DNA of 11,734 nucleotides from Betaproteobacteria bacterium (GTDB taxonomy: Bacteria > Pseudomonadota > Gammaproteobacteria > Burkholderiales > Rhodocyclaceae): contig JAPTVL010000505.1 of the NCBI GenBank assembly GCA_028065725.1, forward strand, positions 1-11,734, written 5' to 3'. Below are positions 1 through 7,212 of this stretch, in pieces (within the stretch, counting starts at the first letter, position 1; each line of letters begins with the position of its first letter). Both the position numbers and the translations under genes were made by a program. The notes under the pieces were generated by a model. The model was not told the DNA's origin and made no database searches. It saw nothing but the letters and a program-made list of their open reading frames with translations.

Positions 1-127
1 AACCAATTTTCGGGCTGACGATATCACTATAAGGGTAGTCGTCAGGAACCACCGCCGGTGGCATCTGTTTCGCTTGTCAAAACATGACTGTTCGTTTGGT
101 CGTCGAACAGACGGTGAGACCCGTTGA
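1..127. repeat. Terminal overlap, left copy (identical to 11608-11734)
   Basis: All 127 bases match the last 127 bases of the window, with no mismatch found on reading both through. An exact repeat of k-mer length at both contig ends is the usual mark of a path that closes on itself in a de Bruijn graph, so this is probably one physical locus written twice. It carries the end of the repeat-rich region, a short unrelated segment and the first part of a fic 3' remnant. Circular molecule and tandem array cannot be told apart from sequence alone. Confidence 0.9.
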
Positions 128-158
128 GCGAAGGAATCAGCGCGAGGCCAATGACTGA
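84..158 (+). pseudogene. 3' remnant of fic (unit B), now a 24-codon ORF
   Basis: From about position 88 the sequence matches the end of the intact fic gene at 9845-9916. The reading VRLVVEQTVRPVERR is shared, and the stop TGA lies in the same ATGACTGA overlap with the next gene. Everything upstream, about 510 codons and the fic promoter, is missing and replaced by roughly 60 bp of unrelated DNA. By chance or selection an in-frame ATG at 84 makes a 24-codon ORF, MTVRLVVEQ to REAND, that ends inside the TOTE start. It cannot be a Fic enzyme, because the Fic motif and inhibitory helix are gone. It could still act as a leader that brings ribosomes to the downstream start, but no convincing Shine-Dalgarno is visible before ATG 84. 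Confidence 0.75.
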
Positions 159-351
159 ATCGGATGCATTGGCAGCGCTGCGAAAAGAGAACGCGCGCCT
201 GCTTACTCTTCTGGAGGCCAATGGCATCGAATGGCGCCTGACGCCCGAACCAGAGGAGGACCCGCCGTCCCCGCTGGAGTTGGAGTCCCTGCGGCTCAGC
301 ACCGAAGACAAAATTGCCCTGTTTGGGGTCGTCTCAGAAAACGGAAAATAA
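151..351 (+). pseudogene. TOTE-type primase-helicase, N-terminal fragment cut by Tn3-type end (unit B)
   Basis: The ORF starts at ATG 151, overlapping the fic-remnant stop. It reads MTESDALAALRKENARLL, then EANGIEWR, then STEDKIALF. This is the N-terminal coiled-coil/leucine-rich helix I recognise from large proteins of the TOTE conflict systems, which join an archaeo-eukaryotic primase (AEP) domain to a superfamily 2 helicase. After about 58 codons the gene runs into a 38-bp Tn3-type inverted repeat at 325, and the last eight residues (GVVSENGK) are encoded by that repeat. No primase or helicase domain remains on this side, and no continuation is found beyond the right repeat. The paralogue at 9909 is longer but also broken. 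The family call rests on memory of the N-terminus and on the fuller paralogue. Confidence 0.7.
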
Positions 352-362
352 AGCACGTTAAG
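325..362 (+). repeat. Tn3-family terminal inverted repeat, left (38 bp)
   Basis: It begins GGGGTCGTCTCAG and ends AAAGCACGTTAAG, 38 bp in all, with the typical Tn3-family layout. It sits inside the TOTE reading frame of unit B. The complement of the copy at 3826-3863 matches it at 37 of 38 positions. Confidence 0.88.
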
Positions 363-390
363 CCAATATGGACTGGTTTGCAGGTTGTGG

Positions 391-1290
391 CTACCCCAAG
401 GCTGTAGCCAGAGGCATGCGGGCCAGATCAATGAAAGCGTGGAGGTAGTCAATACCGGTATCCGTCGCGCGCGCGCCCAGAAAGATCTGCTTGGAGATGC
501 CCGTTGGCCCCAGGCGAACTGGAACCACGTTCATCTTGTAGGCATATTCCTCTACCAGCCAGCGTGGCAGCGCCGCCACGCCCCGCCCGCTGGCGACCAT
601 TTGCAGCATGATGTCGGTGGTCTCAATGACCTTGTGGCGTTTGGGGCTGATCCCTGCTGGCTGAAGGAACTGGTTGTAAATATCCAGTCGGTCGGTTTCC
701 ACCGGGTAGGTGATCAGCACCTCGCTGCCCAGTTGTTTTGGCTCGACATGTGTTGCCGTAGCCAAAGCATGGTGGCCGCTCACAACCAGTACCTGCTCAT
801 AATCGAATACCGGCTCGAAGTGCAGCCCAGGCTTGTACAAGGGATCGGGCGTCACCAGCAGGTCGATTTCATAACCGAACAATGCGCCAATTCCCCCGAA
901 CTGGAATTTCTGCTTGACGTCCACATCGACGTCCGGCCACCGGGCCAGGTAGGGTGACACCACCTTGAGCAGCCATTGATAACAGGGATGGCACTCCATG
1001 CCGATACGCAGGGTGCCGCGTTCCCCCAGGGCGTACTGACGCAAGCGCTCTTCCGCCCGATCCAGCTGGGGCAACAGTCGGTCAGCGAGCCCCAGCAGGT
1101 ACTCGCCGGCCTGGGTCAACCGCAGGCTGCGCCCTTCACGTAGCCAAATGTCGGTGCCAAGCGCCTTCTCCAGCTTTTTCATCGTATGGCTCAAGGCCGA
1201 CTGAGTCAGGCACAACACGCTTGCGGCGGCGGTTAGAGAGCCTTGTCGATCAACCTCACGGATGATGACCAGATGCATTCTTTCAATCAT
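391..1290 (-). CDS. metR: LysR-family regulator MetR
   Basis: MetR activates methionine biosynthesis genes, classically metE, with homocysteine as co-effector. The 299-aa product has normal LysR length. An N-terminal winged helix-turn-helix covers about residues 1-60 (SLTAAASVLCLTQSALSHTM, then KKLEKALG), followed by a linker helix and a periplasmic-binding-like effector domain from about residue 90 (GTLRIGMECHPCYQWL). The start MIERMHL is typical of MetR. It is divergent from metE across 109 bp, the classical metR-metE arrangement, which strongly supports the specific name. Both genes lie within Tn3-type inverted repeats, so the regulator travels with its target. The frame is intact with no missing regions. 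A generic LysR is the only real alternative and is unlikely given the neighbour. Confidence 0.9.
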   Translation of the reverse strand: MIERMHLVIIREVDRQGSLTAAASVLCLTQSALSHTMKKLEKALGTDIWLREGRSLRLTQAGEYLLGLADRLLPQLDRAEERLRQYALGERGTLRIGMECHPCYQWLLKVVSPYLARWPDVDVDVKQKFQFGGIGALFGYEIDLLVTPDPLYKPGLHFEPVFDYEQVLVVSGHHALATATHVEPKQLGSEVLITYPVETDRLDIYNQFLQPAGISPKRHKVIETTDIMLQMVASGRGVAALPRWLVEEYAYKMNVVPVRLGPTGISKQIFLGARATDTGIDYLHAFIDLARMPLATALG

Positions 1291-1399
1291 GTGAATCCAT
1301 GAGCAAAATCGATTGATTGTTGAAATAATACCATTTTACTTCATGGTTTGGTTTTTTTACCATGCTGCCACACCCATCATCATTCGAAAAGAGGCAAGC
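1291..1399. promoter_or_regulatory. Divergent metR-metE control region
   Basis: This is the 109-bp gap between the two starts. MetR sites in enterics follow TGAA-N5-TTCA. Here I see half-sites (TGAA at 1321, TTCA at 1340) but not a properly spaced full site. An inverted repeat CATGGT/ACCATG (1342-1347, 1359-1364, 11-bp loop) is a possible LysR-type dyad. TATTAT on the minus strand (1325-1330) could be a metR -10. A purine-rich AGAGG about 5 nt before ATG 1400 is the metE ribosome site. No cobalamin-riboswitch-like element fits in this short gap. Confidence 0.55.
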
Positions 1400-3691
1400 A
1401 TGGTCACCACACACAATCTCGGTTTTCCCCGTATCGGCGCGAAGCGTGAGCTGAAATTCGCCCTTGAGTCGTACTGGAAAGGCCAGACCTCCCGGGACGA
1501 TTTGAAAGCGCTCGGCGTACAATTACGCCAGCGCCACTGGCAAGAGCAGTCCGGCCTGGACTTGGTGCCGGTGGGCGATTTCGCCTTCTACGATCAGGTG
1601 CTCGACATGAGCTTCACGCTGGGCAATCTGCCCGAGCGTGCTCGAGGCTTCCACGGCGATCAACTGGATAACTATTTTCGTGTGGCACGCGGTCGCTCTG
1701 GCCAAGGCGCGGAAGAACACGCGGGTTGCTGCGGCGGCATCGCCGCAGGCGAGATGACCAAGTGGTTTGACACAAACTATCACTACATCGTCCCGGAATT
1801 TACTGCCACGACCGAATTCAAACTGGATGCCTCGCGCCTGCTGGAACAACTGGGCGAAGCCAAAGCGCAGGGCGTCAAGGCCAAGCCCGTCATCATCGGT
1901 CCGGTCACCTATTTGTGGATTGGCAAAGCCAAGGACGATTCCGACAGGCTGGCCTTGCTGGAACGTTTGCTGCCCGTGTACGCCGAACTGCTAGACAAGC
2001 TGGCGATACAAGGGGTGGAGTGGGTTCAGATCGACGAGCCAGTGCTGGTCACCGAACTGGATGCCGACTGGCAGCATGCACTGAACATGGCTTACCACCA
2101 CCTCAAGAGCAGTCGCGTCAAGCTGCTGCTGGCGACATATTTCGGTTCCTTGCAGGAGAACCTGTATCTTGCGTGCAATCTGCCGGTGGCTGGTCTGCAC
2201 CTGGATGCGATCAATGCCTGTGATGAAATCCAGCCGCTGCTCAACCTGTTGCCATCGCACAAAGTGCTGTCGCTAGGGGTCATCAATGGCCGCAACATCT
2301 GGAAGGCCGACCTCAGTGCCGTGCTCGACTGGCTGGAGCCGCTCGCCGAGCGACTGGGTGATCGCCTGTGGATTGCACCGTCCTGTTCGCTGCTGCACGT
2401 ACCTGTCGATCTGGCCAGCGAGCAAAAGTTGGACGCCGAAATCAAGTCCTGGCTCGCCTACGCCTTGCAGAAGCTGGACGAGTTGAAGGTACTGGCCACG
2501 GCGCTGAACAAGGGGCGCGAGGCGGTGGCGGCCGAACTGGCCTCCAACCACGCTGCTATCACCTCCCGCCGTAATTCACCGCGTGTGACCAACCCGGCGG
2601 TCAAGGCGGCCATCGCCAGCATCAACCCGGTGCTGGGTCAGCGCAAGAGTCCCTATCCAGCTCGCGCCAGGAAGCAAGCCGCACTGTTGAACCTGCCGCT
2701 CTATCCGACCACGACTATTGGCTCCTTCCCGCAAACAGCGGAAATCCGCTTGGCACGCAGCCAGTTCAAGGCTGGAGAGTTGGACGAGGCAGGCTACCAA
2801 GCTGCGATGCAGGCCGAAATCGAACGCAGCGTGCGCGAGCAGGAAGCGCTTGAGCTGGACGTGCTGGTGCACGGCGAAGCCGAGCGCAACGACATGGTCG
2901 AATACTTTGGCGAGCAACTCGATGGTTACGCCTTCAGCCAGTTCGGCTGGGTACAGTCCTACGGCTCGCGTTGCGTCAAGCCGCCCATCCTGTTCGGCGA
3001 CATCAGCCGCCCGAAGGCGATGACCGTCGAATGGATCAAGTACGCCCAGTCGCTAACCAACAAACCGATGAAGGGCATGTTGACCGGGCCGGTCACCATT
3101 CTCAACTGGTCTTTCGTTCGCGACGACCAGCCGCGTTCGGTGTCCTGCTACCAACTGGCACTGGCAATTCGCGAGGAAGTGCTGGACCTGGAGAAGGCTG
3201 GTGTGCGGATCATCCAGATCGACGAGGCCGCTTTGCGAGAAGGCTTGCCACTGCGCAAGTCGCAGTGGAAGCATTACTTGGGCTGGGCTGTGGAGTCCTT
3301 CCGCATCACCGCCAACGGCGTGCAGGATGAAACCCAGATCCATACCCACATGTGCTACTCGGAGTTCAACGACATCATTGCGTCCATTGCTGACATGGAC
3401 GCTGACGTGATCACTATCGAAACCTCGCGCTCAGACATGGAATTGCTCGATGTTTTCGACAGCTTCAATTATCCGAATGAGATTGGTCCCGGCGTCTACG
3501 ACATCCACTCGCCGAACATCCCCACGCAGGCGCATATCGTGCAACTGATGAAGAAGGCGGCGGAGCGCATTCCGGCCGAGCGGCTGTGGGTGAACCCGGA
3601 CTGCGGTTTGAAAACCCGCCAATGGCCGGAGGTCATTCCTGCATTGACCAACATGGTGGCTGCCGCCAAAACACTGCGCGCATTGGCTTGA
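1400..3691 (+). CDS. metE: Cobalamin-independent methionine synthase MetE
   Basis: MetE transfers the methyl group of 5-methyltetrahydropteroyltri-L-glutamate to homocysteine, the last step of methionine synthesis, without vitamin B12. The 763-aa product is close to E. coli MetE (753 aa). The N-terminal barrel begins [19 protein letters not shown] and contains [17 protein letters not shown]. The C-terminal catalytic barrel begins about residue 435 ([10 protein letters not shown]). The zinc and homocysteine ligands are all present: His650 and Cys652 (HMC), Glu674 ([13 protein letters not shown]) and Cys735 (NPDCGLKTR), each nine residues beyond the E. coli positions 641, 643, 665 and 726. The start at 1400 is preferred over an upstream ATG at 1313 because it has an AGAGG ribosome site and matches family N-termini. 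It is likely activated by the adjacent MetR. It lies inside a Tn3-type cassette. Confidence 0.96.
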   Translation: MVTTHNLGFPRIGAKRELKFALESYWKGQTSRDDLKALGVQLRQRHWQEQSGLDLVPVGDFAFYDQVLDMSFTLGNLPERARGFHGDQLDNYFRVARGRSGQGAEEHAGCCGGIAAGEMTKWFDTNYHYIVPEFTATTEFKLDASRLLEQLGEAKAQGVKAKPVIIGPVTYLWIGKAKDDSDRLALLERLLPVYAELLDKLAIQGVEWVQIDEPVLVTELDADWQHALNMAYHHLKSSRVKLLLATYFGSLQENLYLACNLPVAGLHLDAINACDEIQPLLNLLPSHKVLSLGVINGRNIWKADLSAVLDWLEPLAERLGDRLWIAPSCSLLHVPVDLASEQKLDAEIKSWLAYALQKLDELKVLATALNKGREAVAAELASNHAAITSRRNSPRVTNPAVKAAIASINPVLGQRKSPYPARARKQAALLNLPLYPTTTIGSFPQTAEIRLARSQFKAGELDEAGYQAAMQAEIERSVREQEALELDVLVHGEAERNDMVEYFGEQLDGYAFSQFGWVQSYGSRCVKPPILFGDISRPKAMTVEWIKYAQSLTNKPMKGMLTGPVTILNWSFVRDDQPRSVSCYQLALAIREEVLDLEKAGVRIIQIDEAALREGLPLRKSQWKHYLGWAVESFRITANGVQDETQIHTHMCYSEFNDIIASIADMDADVITIETSRSDMELLDVFDSFNYPNEIGPGVYDIHSPNIPTQAHIVQLMKKAAERIPAERLWVNPDCGLKTRQWPEVIPALTNMVAAAKTLRALA

Positions 3692-3825
3692 AGCTGGGCC
3701 ATCCACCGTGCGCGGTGTTCACCGCATTAAAACCGCACACAATTTTTCCATCCAAACATCCCGACCTCGTCTCGGAATGCATTTTTCTAAGAGGACATTC
3801 AGGCCGTTGCGACCGCCGCAACCGG
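3692..3825. other. Gap between metE and right inverted repeat
   Basis: No gene is seen in these 134 bp. Small dyads occur: GCGGTG/CACCGC at 3712-3725 with a 2-base loop, and a GTTGCG/CGCAAC hairpin just before the inverted repeat. Neither is followed by a T-run, so no clear intrinsic terminator for metE can be named. Confidence 0.5.
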
Positions 3826-3863
3826 CTTAACGTGCTTTATTTTCCGTTTTCTGAGACGATCCC
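3826..3863 (-). repeat. Tn3-family terminal inverted repeat, right (38 bp)
   Basis: Read on the minus strand it begins GGGATCGTCTCAG and ends AAAGCACGTTAAG. It matches the left repeat except at the fourth base (A for G). An extra G lies just outside, so the end may have shifted by one base. It lies 29 bp from the stop of the MocR-type gene. Confidence 0.88.
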
Positions 3864-3892
3864 CATCACGCCGCAGGCAATCCGAAGAAAAT

Positions 3893-5296
3893 TCACCCAG
3901 CCTTTTTCATCGCTTTCTCCAGTATCTCGAAAATCTTCGGAGACTGGCATTGCGCCACGTTGAAGCGCAGGTATGGCTCCGCAGTCTGGCTCAGGCTGAA
4001 CACGTTGCCGGGAGCGAGCACCACACCTTCCTTCAATGCTTCATGCGACACCTTGGCTGAATCCAGCCCATCGGGTAGACGCACCCAGAGGAACATGCCG
4101 CCCTGCGGTTTCATCCAGGGGGTGATGCCGAGTTTTTTCAGGCGGTGCAGCGTGCGTCCCATGATGTCCGCCAGGCGGGTGCGCAATGCTTCTACATGGT
4201 GGCGGTAAGCGCCCTGGCGCAGCATGGAGTAAACCAGTTCCGCGCCAAGGCCGCTGCTGCTCAGCGTGGTGGCGAGTTTCATATCCACGATCTGTTCCGC
4301 CCAGTCTTGCCGCACCGCCAGATAGCCGCAGCGCGCCGATGCCGTCAGCACCTTGGAAAAACTGCCGACGTGGATGACGCGGTTCAGGCCGTCGAACGAT
4401 GCCAGCAAGGGCGAGGTGTTGTGCCCGAACTCGGCATAGATGTCGTCCTCGACGATCAGCAGGTCGTGATCCTCGGCCAGCTTGAGCACGCGGTGCGCGA
4501 CGATGGGCGAGAGCACAGCGCCGGTCGGGTTGTGGAACACGGTATTGGTGAGATACAGGCGCGGCTTGTGCTGCGCCAGCAGTTCGGCCATGGCCTGCAC
4601 GTCCGGCCCCTGTTCGGTGTAGGGCACGGCGACCAGTTGCACGCGATGCGCGCGCAGCAAGGCCTGAAAGTTGAAGTAGCCTGGATCGTCGATCAGCACC
4701 GTGTCGCCCGGCTCCAGCAAATATCGGCAGATCAGGTCGATGGCCTGGGTGCCGGAATCGGTGAGGATAATCTGGCGGGCAGAGGCTGCAACGCCGCGCT
4801 CGCCGAGACGGCGGCTGAGTTGTTCGCGCAAGGCGAAGTGTCCGTACGGATGTCCATATTCCAGCAATCCTGTTTGCGGGTCTCGGGCCAAGCGGCGCAG
4901 GGTGCGGCGGATTTCTTCGTCCGGCAACCAGGAGGGCGGCAGCCAGCCGCAGCCGGGCTTGAGCATGTCCGTTTCCGCTTCAAGCGACTGGCGGATGATC
5001 CACAGCGGATCGATGCTGCGTTCCCGCGTTGCGCCCACGTCGGCCAGCGACAGCGGCGGCAAGTGTCCGCTCACGTAAAACCCCGAGCCGCGCTTCGCAG
5101 TAATCACGCCGTCGGCAGCGAGGCGGTCGTAGGCCTCGACGATGGTGTTTTTTGCGACATCCATGCGCTCGGCCTGCTGTCTGATGGAGGGCAAGCGTTC
5201 GCCCGGCACCAGCACCCGCGTGGCCAGTTGCTCGTGTATAGCCTGCATCACCGCGTTGACGCGCGTGCCATCTGTTTGCGCAGGTGTTTTTCGCAT
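3893..5296 (-). CDS. MocR/PdxR-type GntR-family PLP-binding regulator
   Basis: MocR-type regulators fuse a GntR winged helix to a fold-type-I aminotransferase-like domain that binds pyridoxal 5'-phosphate. The 467-aa length is typical. The DNA-binding part covers about residues 10-78 (PGERLPSIRQQAERMDVAKN, then GSGFYVSG). The aminotransferase-like part follows from about residue 110, with HNPTG, EDDIYAEF and the probable Schiff-base lysine Lys315 in SFSKVLTAS. It is divergent from an EamA-family exporter with a 244-bp gap, a common MocR arrangement in which the regulator controls the exporter. Its promoter is probably at 5334-5361. The 3' end lies just outside the right Tn3-type repeat. The effector is unknown: a PdxR-like role would fit the domains, but no pdxS/T or other vitamin B6 gene is nearby. 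A free-standing aminotransferase is excluded by the HTH. Confidence 0.9.
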   Translation of the reverse strand: MRKTPAQTDGTRVNAVMQAIHEQLATRVLVPGERLPSIRQQAERMDVAKNTIVEAYDRLAADGVITAKRGSGFYVSGHLPPLSLADVGATRERSIDPLWIIRQSLEAETDMLKPGCGWLPPSWLPDEEIRRTLRRLARDPQTGLLEYGHPYGHFALREQLSRRLGERGVAASARQIILTDSGTQAIDLICRYLLEPGDTVLIDDPGYFNFQALLRAHRVQLVAVPYTEQGPDVQAMAELLAQHKPRLYLTNTVFHNPTGAVLSPIVAHRVLKLAEDHDLLIVEDDIYAEFGHNTSPLLASFDGLNRVIHVGSFSKVLTASARCGYLAVRQDWAEQIVDMKLATTLSSSGLGAELVYSMLRQGAYRHHVEALRTRLADIMGRTLHRLKKLGITPWMKPQGGMFLWVRLPDGLDSAKVSHEALKEGVVLAPGNVFSLSQTAEPYLRFNVAQCQSPKIFEILEKAMKKAG

Positions 5297-5318
5297 GCTT
5301 TGTACCCATAATCTTATT

Positions 5319-5360
5319 GGACAGTATCTTTGAATTGTACCTGTCTGTCCCTGTTTGTCC
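5319..5360. promoter_or_regulatory. Candidate MocR operator in the mocR-eamA gap
   Basis: GGACAG (5319-5324) and CTGTCC (5345-5350) form an inverted pair, and a further TGTCC (5356-5360) repeats the right half at a 10-bp step. Mixed direct and inverted half-sites next to a MocR-type gene fit a dimeric or tetrameric MocR operator. It overlaps the predicted mocR promoter, which would give autoregulation. This is inference from position and symmetry. Confidence 0.4.
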
Positions 5361-5361
5361 A
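5334..5361 (-). promoter_or_regulatory. Predicted sigma70-like promoter for the MocR-type gene
   Basis: On the minus strand TGGACA (5361-5356), a 16-bp spacer and TACAAT (5339-5334) give a good -35/-10 pair. It would start transcription about 30 nt before the gene. It overlaps the candidate operator half-sites. Confidence 0.45.
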
Positions 5362-5390
5362 GAAGCCTTTAAGGAGAAGATGCAAGCTCA

Positions 5391-5528
5391 TTAACATGAA
5401 ACAACGCGAAGCGTTGCCTGCGTCCCTCTCTCCCTTCGGGAGAGAGTTAGGAGAGAGGGAAACGGGCATGGTGAAGCGCTGTGTCATTATTTTGGGGCGG
5501 CGCTTCGCCATGCCCGTTAACATGAAAC
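5391..5528. repeat. MITE-like hairpin element with 12-bp flanking direct repeats
   Basis: TTAACATGAAAC occurs at 5391-5402 and again at 5517-5528, enclosing 114 bp built almost wholly of hairpins. These are CAACGC/GCGTTG (5402-5416), a CTCTCTCCC/GGGAGAGAG stem (5426-5446) that can instead pair 5423-5432 with 5451-5460, and a 17-bp stem with one mismatch (5463-5479 with 5500-5516). The 12-bp repeats look like a target duplication. The insert separates an AAGGAG (5371-5376) from the eamA start and so probably lengthened the eamA leader. No protein is encoded with confidence. Confidence 0.6.
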
Positions 5529-5540
5529 GTGAGCGTGAAC

Positions 5541-6404
5541 ATGGACAAGGCATTCAAGGGATGGATTAGCGGATTTCTGGGTGTACTGATCTTCAGTGGG
5601 ACGCTTCCCGCCACACGGGTGGCGGTTATCGCTTTCGATCCCGTCTTTGTGACTTTTGCGCGGGCGGCGATTGCCGGCGTGCTCGCCGCATTGACCCTAC
5701 TGCTTTTGCGCCAGCCGCGCCCTGCGCGCAGCGACATGCGCTCATTGCTGGTTGTGGCGCTCGGTGCGGTGATCGGCTTCCCACTATTGCTGGCCCTGGC
5801 GTTACGGCATGTCAGCGCGGCGCATGCCACCGTGTTCATCGGATTGATACCGATGAGCACGGCAATATTCAGCGTGCTGCGCGGCGACAGGAATCCGCGC
5901 CGCCTGTTCTGGGTGTTCTCGGTGTCGGGCAGTCTGGTTGTGGCAGGTTTTGCGGTGCGGCAAGGCATCAGCGTTTCGGCAATGGACGATTTGCTGATGC
6001 TGGTTGCGATTGTTCTGTGCGGCCTGGGCTATGCCGAGGGCGCGCGTCTGGCGCGCAGCATGGGCGGGTGGCAGGTTATCTGCTGGGCGCTGGTACTGTC
6101 GCTGCCGTTGATGTTGCCGCTTTCGCTGTGGGCGCTGCCCGGCAATTTCCAGCACGCTTCATGGGCTGCCTTGCTGAGCCTGGCTTACATCTCGTTGTTC
6201 AGCATGCTGATAGGATTTTTCTTCTGGTACCAAGGCCTGGCACTGGGCGGCACCGCATCGGTCAGCCAGTTGCAATTATTGCAACCGTTCTTCGGGCTTG
6301 CCCTGGCCGCGCTGCTGCTGGGCGAACACGTCAGCATGATGATGCTTGCCTCCGCGCTGGCGGTCGCGCTATGCGTGCTCGGGGCAAGGCGGTTTGCCAC
6401 ATAA
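5541..6404 (+). CDS. EamA/DMT-family inner-membrane exporter
   Basis: This is a 287-aa, very hydrophobic protein with about ten predicted membrane helices in two EamA repeats. The first repeat runs from WISGFLGVLIFSGTLPATRV through ALRHVSAAHATVFIGLIPMS. The second begins about MDDLLMLVAIVLCGLGYAEG and ends with LQPFFGLALAALLLGEHVSM. EamA proteins (drug/metabolite transporter superfamily) usually export amino acids or metabolites; the substrate cannot be read here. ATG 5541 is chosen over an in-frame GTG at 5529 because family members start with an MDK-like N-terminus and because 5529 abuts the direct repeat. Neither has a strong ribosome site. It is divergent from the MocR-type gene, its likely regulator, and a MITE-like insertion sits in its leader. 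The GNAT gene follows after 59 bp. Confidence 0.88.
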   Translation: MDKAFKGWISGFLGVLIFSGTLPATRVAVIAFDPVFVTFARAAIAGVLAALTLLLLRQPRPARSDMRSLLVVALGAVIGFPLLLALALRHVSAAHATVFIGLIPMSTAIFSVLRGDRNPRRLFWVFSVSGSLVVAGFAVRQGISVSAMDDLLMLVAIVLCGLGYAEGARLARSMGGWQVICWALVLSLPLMLPLSLWALPGNFQHASWAALLSLAYISLFSMLIGFFFWYQGLALGGTASVSQLQLLQPFFGLALAALLLGEHVSMMMLASALAVALCVLGARRFAT

Positions 6405-6413
6405 GCCGTAATT

Positions 6414-6433
6414 ATTTAAAGTGCGCTTTAAAT
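6414..6433. promoter_or_regulatory. Perfect 8-bp inverted repeat between eamA and GNAT gene
   Basis: ATTTAAAG and CTTTAAAT flank a TGCG loop, starting 10 bp after the eamA stop. The stem is A+T-rich and not followed by a T-run, so it is a poor intrinsic terminator. It may instead be an operator or an mRNA processing hairpin. Confidence 0.35.
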
Positions 6434-6463
6434 AGCGCTTTGCTCATACCATCAGGAAGCAAT

Positions 6464-7189
6464 ATGCAGCATGATAAAAATTCAACCAGCCAACCCCTCG
6501 GATTCCCGGTGCCGAACTGGAAGCCCGCTGCGCGCCCAGTTCACAAACTGTTGACGGGGCGCTTTTGCGACATCGAACCGCTCAATGCAGCGCAACACGC
6601 CGCAGATCTGTATGCTGCCAACGCACTGGATGCCGAGGGTCGCAATTGGAGCTATCTTCCCTATGGCCCCTTCGAGTCGTTTTCATCTTACAGAGATTGG
6701 GTGGATAAATTTAGCGTCACATCCGATCCGCTATTTTTCGCCATTGTTAGCCATGCGACGGGCAAGGCGGTGGGCGTTGCCAGCTTTTTGCGCATTGATC
6801 CCGCGAACGGTTCGATTGAAGTCGGACATCTTAATTTTTCGCCGCTGATGCAGCGCACGCCTGTTGCAACCGATGCCATGCACCTCATGATGAAAGAAGT
6901 TTTTGCTCTCGGTTACCGCCGCTACGAATGGAAATGCAACGCACTGAACCTGCCTTCGCGTCTGGCAGCGCAGCGCCTTGGCTTTTCGTTTGAAGGTGTC
7001 TTTCGTCAGGCTGCGGTCACCAAGGGTCGCAATCGCGACACGGCCTGGTATGCCGCCATAGATAAAGAGTGGCCAGCCCTGAATGAGGCATTTCTGACTT
7101 GGCTGTCTCCTGAAAACTTTGATGCAGCAGGAGCACAGCGTGTTGCGCTGTCCAGACTGACTGAACCAATACTCGTCAGCCGGGGGTAA
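6464..7189 (+). CDS. GNAT-family N-acetyltransferase (RimJ/RimL-like)
   Basis: The 241-aa product fits the RimJ/RimL-type GNAT subgroup, which moves acetyl from acetyl-CoA to amines of proteins or small molecules. An N-terminal region (GFPVPNWKPAARPVHKLLTG) precedes the GNAT fold. Recognisable parts are FAIVSHATGKAVGVASFLRI (strands before motif A), SIEVGHLNFSPLMQRTPVAT (CoA-binding region), YEWKCNALNLPSRLAAQRLG and FEGVFRQAAV near the C-terminal third. ATG 6464 has an AGGAAG ribosome site 4 nt upstream. The gene lies 59 bp behind eamA on the same strand and may be co-transcribed, which would suggest modification linked to export, but this is guesswork. The substrate is unknown and the frame is intact. 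Confidence 0.88.
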   Translation: MQHDKNSTSQPLGFPVPNWKPAARPVHKLLTGRFCDIEPLNAAQHAADLYAANALDAEGRNWSYLPYGPFESFSSYRDWVDKFSVTSDPLFFAIVSHATGKAVGVASFLRIDPANGSIEVGHLNFSPLMQRTPVATDAMHLMMKEVFALGYRRYEWKCNALNLPSRLAAQRLGFSFEGVFRQAAVTKGRNRDTAWYAAIDKEWPALNEAFLTWLSPENFDAAGAQRVALSRLTEPILVSRG

Positions 7190-7212
7190 TGTGAAAATAT
7201 CCTTGGCAGGCA

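Larger units (their letters stand above)
325..3863. mobile_element. Tn3-type cassette carrying metR-metE, no transposase
   Basis: Two 38-bp inverted repeats (325-362 and 3826-3863) enclose 3.5 kb holding only a divergent metR-metE pair. The repeats have the length and end pattern of Tn3-family elements: a GGGG-type outer end and an inner end ACGTTAAG. No tnpA, tnpR or res site is present, so it resembles a mobile insertion cassette or an enlarged TIME (Tn3-derived inverted-repeat miniature element) needing a transposase in trans. Packing is tight on the left, with metR ending 28 bp from the repeat. The 5 bases outside each end differ (TGTTT at 320-324, CATCA at 3864-3868), so no target duplication is seen and one flank has probably been rearranged. 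Confidence 0.75.

Noticed and set aside
385..957. 190-codon plus-strand frame opposite metR
   Set aside because: MetR on the minus strand is unambiguous; this frame has no recognisable domain or ribosome site.
1291..1399. Cobalamin riboswitch before metE
   Set aside because: The gap is only 109 bp and shared with metR. No B12-box-like core or multi-stem layout is seen; MetR control explains the context.
3712..3725. Intrinsic terminator of metE
   Set aside because: GCGGTG/CACCGC has a 2-base loop and is followed by ATTAAAACC, not a T-run.
4145..5311. Long plus-strand open frame of 388 codons opposite the MocR-type gene
   Set aside because: It is antisense to a clearly recognisable MocR protein, and its translation is rich in Q, A, R and H with no family resemblance. 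It is a shadow frame.
5396..5569. 57-codon ORF through the MITE-like element
   Set aside because: It is made of hairpin sequence, overlaps the eamA start in another frame and has no protein-like character.
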